Assembly (NCBI GenBank): GCA_964522665.1
Contig: CAZFVY010000103.1
Span: 1 to 25,272, forward strand
Direction: 5' to 3'
DNA from: CAZFVY01 sp964522665
GTDB taxonomy: Bacteria > Verrucomicrobiota > Verrucomicrobiia > Limisphaerales > CAZFVY01
Length of the DNA stretch: 25,272 bases
Shown piece by piece: positions 21,623-25,272 of the stretch (within the stretch, counting starts at the first letter, position 1; each line of letters starts with the position of its first letter). A program made the position numbers and the translations under genes. Below the pieces are notes generated by a model that was not told the origin of the DNA, did no database searches, and was given only the letters and a program-made list of their open reading frames with translations.

Positions 21623-24108
21623 CCATGACCAACGACACATTGAAATCTTGCCGGTCCACCGGGTTCGCTGTGGCGACCGTTCTTATCCTCGGAATTGTCG
21701 CTCGGGCGCAAGAAATTCGCCTCGACCCAACCTACTCTCCGACTGTGACCTGGCCGGCCTTGTCAGGTCCGAATTTCGTGCTCCAGCCGGATGGCAAGAT
21801 AGTCGCTGCCGGTTCGTTCGTGGCGGTGAATGGAACGGCGTTCCCAGGCGTGACTCGGCTCAATCGTGACGGCAGCGTCGATCCTAGTTTTCAGCCCAGC
21901 GTGACGTTGAACGCAAATAACGCGACCCCGTCGTTGGTCGCCGCGCAACCAGATGGCAAGATCGTGCTCTGTCGCGAGTATTATACCGGCCACGGCAACG
22001 CTAATGCTGACGTCATCCGCCTTAACTCGGACGGTAGCGGTGATTCCAGTTTCACGGCGTTCGCCAATTTCGGTGGTAGCCCTAATATAATCAATGAGCT
22101 CGCTCTCGGATTGGACGGCAAAATCATCCTCGGAGGGACGTTCAGCCCAGGAGTCGTGCGTTTGAACCCCGACGGTACTCCCGACGCCACGTTCATGCCG
22201 GGCCAGATCTACAACGGAGCGATCTTTGTTGGGGGCTACCCATTGGCGCTCGCTGCCGGCGGAAAACTGATGGTCCTCAGCGGGTTTAAGGGACTCGTGC
22301 GACTCAACCCGGACGGCATCCCGGACTCAACGTTTACCGCGAGCGCGCAAGATGGGCTCTACGCGATCGCGGTTCAAGCTGATGGCAAGCCCATCCTCGG
22401 CGTCAACGGGACCGTGGTCCGATTGAATCCAAACGGCAGTCCGGATCTTTCATTCAACAGCGGAACGGGGGTCGCCGCGGGTCCGCTGCCCCTCGGGGGA
22501 ACCCTCATTCAAAGCATCGCGCTCCAGCCGGACGCAAAAGTAATCGTAAGCGGCGCGTTCGGGCTCGCGCGAGGGGTAAGCCGTCCGGGAATTGCGCGCC
22601 TGAACGCGGACGGCACACTGGACGCCAGTTTCAATCCCATCATTTCCGGAAGCTCACCCCTCTCGGTTTCCATCTCGGGAATCGCGATCCAGCCCGACGG
22701 CAAAGTCCTCATTAGCGGCGCCTTCATGGGAGTCAGTGGGTTGGCCAGCCCAGGCTTCGCCCGGCTTAACGCCGACGGAAGCTTGGATCAGAGTTTCTCG
22801 GCGGAATTCGAAACCGCGGGAACGGTAACCACCGCCGTCGCGCAGAACGACGGCAGGCTGATGATCGCCGGCCAGTTTTCCCGGGTTAACGGAATCGCTC
22901 GCGGCAATCTTGCTCGACTGTGCTCAAGCGGCAGCGTGGATGCCAGCTTCGCCCCACCGCTCCTTGCCGGAACCAATGCTGCCCCAATCCAAAGTCTCCA
23001 ATTCCAGACGGACGGAAATATGGTAGTCGCTGGCAATTTCCGCGTGGGCGCCCCATTCGCGATCACAAATCTGATGCGCCTGACGCCTGATGGAACGATC
23101 GACCTCAGCTTCCATCCGCGTGCCGACGTTTTGCCCGCCACGGTCAACGCGGTTTTGCTGCAACCGGACGGCAAGCTCCTCGTCGGCGGTCGATCAACCA
23201 ATGCCGCCGGCCTCACGACGCCAAATATCGTTCGCCTGAATATTGACGGAACCCTCGACCCCAGTTTTACCGGAGGCATTCAATTCACTGGCGCGGTTCA
23301 GGCCCTGGCGTTGCAAAACGACGGCCGCGTTGTCGCGAGCGGATACGTCACCGACAAGAATGGCAACAAATTGGCCAGCGTCGCCAGGCTTAATCAGGAC
23401 GGAAGCCTCGACCCGAGCTTTCAACCGTCCGGCACGTGGAACAACTTTGCCGGCATCACTGCGGCCCTGATCCAATCGGATGGCGCGGTCGTCGTTGGCG
23501 TCGGCGGGAACATCACTCGATTCCACGCCGATGGCAGCGTGGATAAACAGACACTGTTGTCGATCTTCGGCGGGTCCGTACTCGCTCTGGCGACGCAGCC
23601 GGATGGAAAACTCATTGCGTCCGGGAACTACACGGGTTGCTGCCCACAACCGCCTCCATCGTCCACTCTGATCGTCGTTCGCCTGAACACCGACCTGACG
23701 CTGGACTCCAGTTTCACCGCAATTACAACGACCGGATTTCAGAACAGTGTCGGCGGCGCCCTGCTCAGCTCCAGCGCGCAGGCCCTTGCAATTCAGCCCG
23801 ACGGCAGCTTTTTCGTCGGTGGAATTTTCCCCAATCTCGGGAGCCAAGCGCACGTAAGCTTGGCTCGGTTTCAATCCGGCTCGGCCGCCATTCCGCCGCG
23901 ACTGAGCGTCCCGACACGAGCGGCTAACGGCAGCGTCAGTTTTAGCGTGACCGGAGAACCGGGCCGTTTCTATCGTGTCGAGTCTTCCCTCGACCTGCGG
24001 AACTGGTCACCGCTTAGCGGCGTCACGAATGCCACCAGCCTCCAAAACGTTACCGACCCGGTCTCCGGTGATTTTCCACAGCGTTTCTACCGAGCCGTGG
24101 CTCCGTGA
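21619..24108 (+). CDS. Secreted delta-60 repeat protein, 14 repeats
   Basis: The 829-residue product has a signal peptide (hydrophobic GFAVATVLILGIVARA, cut before QE). From residue 55 to about 755 I count 14 delta-60 repeats, each opening with a form of LQPDGKIVAAGSF and closing with RLNRDGSVDPSF, about 51 residues apart. Repeats 4, 5 and 12 are the shortest and most divergent; repeat 13 has an insertion with CCPQPPPSS. The repeats probably form beta-propeller blades, and 14 would suit two seven-bladed propellers (inference). Residues about 774-829 (GRFYRVESSLDLRNW...RFYRAVAP) are the C-terminal module shared with two other proteins here. It is probably a surface or secreted protein; ligand unknown. 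M3 is an equally good start. Confidence 0.88.
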   Translation: MTMTNDTLKSCRSTGFAVATVLILGIVARAQEIRLDPTYSPTVTWPALSGPNFVLQPDGKIVAAGSFVAVNGTAFPGVTRLNRDGSVDPSFQPSVTLNANNATPSLVAAQPDGKIVLCREYYTGHGNANADVIRLNSDGSGDSSFTAFANFGGSPNIINELALGLDGKIILGGTFSPGVVRLNPDGTPDATFMPGQIYNGAIFVGGYPLALAAGGKLMVLSGFKGLVRLNPDGIPDSTFTASAQDGLYAIAVQADGKPILGVNGTVVRLNPNGSPDLSFNSGTGVAAGPLPLGGTLIQSIALQPDAKVIVSGAFGLARGVSRPGIARLNADGTLDASFNPIISGSSPLSVSISGIAIQPDGKVLISGAFMGVSGLASPGFARLNADGSLDQSFSAEFETAGTVTTAVAQNDGRLMIAGQFSRVNGIARGNLARLCSSGSVDASFAPPLLAGTNAAPIQSLQFQTDGNMVVAGNFRVGAPFAITNLMRLTPDGTIDLSFHPRADVLPATVNAVLLQPDGKLLVGGRSTNAAGLTTPNIVRLNIDGTLDPSFTGGIQFTGAVQALALQNDGRVVASGYVTDKNGNKLASVARLNQDGSLDPSFQPSGTWNNFAGITAALIQSDGAVVVGVGGNITRFHADGSVDKQTLLSIFGGSVLALATQPDGKLIASGNYTGCCPQPPPSSTLIVVRLNTDLTLDSSFTAITTTGFQNSVGGALLSSSAQALAIQPDGSFFVGGIFPNLGSQAHVSLARFQSGSAAIPPRLSVPTRAANGSVSFSVTGEPGRFYRVESSLDLRNWSPLSGVTNATSLQNVTDPVSGDFPQRFYRAVAP

Positions 24109-24148
24109 AGCCCTCGCAGGATTGGCGTTTCCACTCGGCGTAAGATCG

Positions 24149-24162
24149 CCGGACTCGTCCGG
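24149..24162 (+). terminator. Small palindrome after the delta-60 gene
   Basis: CCGGAC-TC-GTCCGG lies 41 bases after the delta-60 stop codon. The loop is too tight for a good hairpin and no U-run follows. It is listed as the only termination-like element between the delta-60 gene and the isomerase gene. Confidence 0.2.
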
Positions 24163-24241
24163 AATCAGATCACCGACCGCCGCTCGCGAAACGCGGCGCA
24201 GGTGATTTCGGCCCGCGAGAAAACGTCCGCCGCGATGCGTT

Positions 24242-24253
24242 TTGCAATTGCAA
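24242..24253. promoter_or_regulatory. 12-bp perfect palindrome, possible operator
   Basis: TTGCAATTGCAA lies 57 bases before the isomerase start codon. Two abutting TTGCAA half-sites resemble those of LacI-type sugar regulators, though such operators usually have a longer symmetrical centre. No regulator gene is in the window. Confidence 0.35.
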
Positions 24254-24309
24254 TCCTCCGCAGGACTAAGTACTTGTGGCCCGAAACTAAGCTTTAACGC
24301 AAACTGTTT

Positions 24310-25272
24310 ATGCCACAACCCTGTTTTCATTCCAGCATCGAAGGCGCCCAACATGGAGCCAAGAGCCTCGGGGACTTCCTCGATTACGCGAAGCGCTCTG
24401 GGGCCGCCGGGGCGCAGCCTTCGAACTACATGCTGCAGGATGGAAAACGGTTCAAGTCGGCCAAGGAAATCCAGGCGGCGTTCGCCGATCGTGGTTTGAG
24501 CTTGGACGGCATCTCGTGCCATTGCCCGGTCTGGGTTCATACGACCGCGTGGACGGGCAGCCCCACGATCCGGCCTTTCATTCCCGCCGATGTCGCGAAG
24601 AAAAAACCGGCGGCGATCGAGGCGTGGGCGGAGAACTATCTCTTGGGGTTAATGGATTTAGCGGCCGAATTGGGCATCAAAACGTTGCCGATGTTCTGGG
24701 GCGTCGCGTTCGGCTGGGAACTGGCCACGGGTTATCCTTGGGGCTTCTGGAAGGGCGGCGATTACGATTTGATTAAAGAGGGCCAGGATCGCTTCGTGGA
24801 GAAAACGAAGAAAATCCGACAGCACGCCAATAAACTCGGTATCTACCTAGCGCACGAGATTCATCCCGGCACTGCGGCCATGTGCGCGGACGACTTCAAC
24901 ATGCTTGTCGAGATTTGCGGGGGCGACAAATGCCTCACGGTGAACGCCGATCCTTCCCACTGCTGGGAAGGTGAGAGTTGGGAGACGCGTTTCCTCAAAG
25001 TCGGTCCGCGCATCCAAGCCTGCCATGTTAAAAACTTCGTCATCCGGCCAAATATTCCCCTGCGAATGATGGAACCGGGCTGGCAAGGACGGGCGATGCA
25101 GTTCGTGGACATTCCGACGGGCGATTTGAATATGGCTCGCTACGTCGAGTTGTTGATCCATGTCGGCTACCCCCAGCGCTACTGCCAATTGACCGGCGCC
25201 AAGACCGCGCCGCTGATCGTCGAAGCCGAGAGCGCCTACCGCGATCTCGACGCGACCAGCGCCAACGGCATC
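24310..25272 (+). CDS. Sugar phosphate isomerase/epimerase-type TIM barrel, 3' end outside the window
   Basis: An uninterrupted frame runs from the ATG at 24310 to the last base, 321 codons so far, without a stop. The N-terminal part reads FHSSIEGAQHGAKSLGDFLD, then GLSLDGISCHCPVWVH. The barrel shows the metal-ligand positions of the xylose isomerase-like/IolE superfamily: LAHEIHPGT with E183, VNADPSHCWEG with D214 and H217, QACHVKNF with H239, and LIVEAESAYRD with E305. Such enzymes isomerise or epimerise sugars, inositols or their derivatives in the cytoplasm; no signal peptide is visible. The exact substrate cannot be told. No strong Shine-Dalgarno sequence is present. A palindrome 57 bases upstream may be an operator. 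It could process sugars released by the carbohydrate genes, but it lies on the other strand and far from them. Confidence 0.87.
   Translation, partial: MPQPCFHSSIEGAQHGAKSLGDFLDYAKRSGAAGAQPSNYMLQDGKRFKSAKEIQAAFADRGLSLDGISCHCPVWVHTTAWTGSPTIRPFIPADVAKKKPAAIEAWAENYLLGLMDLAAELGIKTLPMFWGVAFGWELATGYPWGFWKGGDYDLIKEGQDRFVEKTKKIRQHANKLGIYLAHEIHPGTAAMCADDFNMLVEICGGDKCLTVNADPSHCWEGESWETRFLKVGPRIQACHVKNFVIRPNIPLRMMEPGWQGRAMQFVDIPTGDLNMARYVELLIHVGYPQRYCQLTGAKTAPLIVEAESAYRDLDATSANGI

Noticed and set aside
24235..24297. 20-codon frame (MRFAIAILRRTKYLWPETKL)
   Set aside because: There is no ribosome binding site, and it overlaps the palindrome; there is no support beyond being open.
1..25272. CRISPR array, rRNA or intact insertion sequence
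   Set aside because: No regularly spaced direct repeats, rRNA signatures or transposase motifs were seen on either strand.

Overview
The window looks like a chromosomal segment of a Verrucomicrobiota bacterium, most likely of the Pedosphaerales/Limisphaerales (subdivision 3) type. This is inferred from protein style: an H-X9-DG prepilin-like protein with a GFTLIELLVVIAII leader, a delta-60 repeat protein, a DUF4965 protein, and a C-terminal W...FYR/FFR module on three exported proteins. No marker gene (rRNA, ribosomal protein) is present, so the phylum call is an inference. I see no rRNA, tRNA, CRISPR array or intact mobile element.

Layout. (1) 1-1787: an inverted-repeat element at the left edge, a 48-residue His-tailed membrane microprotein on the minus strand, and a plus-strand pair encoding a GYD-domain protein and a tandem universal stress protein. 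(2) 1993-9534, all minus: a TonB-type uptake region. Read in the direction of transcription it has a small signal/TM protein with an HELIH..H.C segment, a TonB-dependent receptor, TonB, ExbB, ExbD and a membrane-anchored coiled-coil protein; then, after a promoter-like site, a small HPCKLCK protein, a lone H-X9-DG prepilin and a secreted choice-of-anchor-M/all3515-like protein. His- and Cys-rich small proteins plus a family linked elsewhere to zinc suggest metal acquisition; the substrate is not proven. (3) 9645-10615, minus: a GyrI-like ligand-binding protein and the scar of a VapBC-type toxin-antitoxin module. (4) 10677-17900, minus: a carbohydrate operon with GH39, an exported aldose 1-epimerase, a Tat-exported GH51 arabinofuranosidase and a DUF4965 (glutaminase A-like) protein with an extra beta-sandwich. 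Together these fit removal of xylose and arabinose from arabinoxylan-like glycans and mutarotation of the released sugars. (5) 18118-21285, minus: a small CxC/CxxC protein and a large exported fusion of a PQQ sugar-dehydrogenase propeller with a diheme cytochrome domain. (6) 21548-25272, plus: a short leader ORF overlapping a 14-repeat delta-60 protein, then a sugar-phosphate isomerase/epimerase-type TIM barrel cut by the window end.

The strongest candidates for something undescribed are the metal/TonB neighbourhood with its two small Cys/His proteins, and the unnamed C-terminal module shared by the choice-of-anchor-M-like, dehydrogenase and delta-60 proteins. All functional statements rest on reading motifs by eye; no database search was run.
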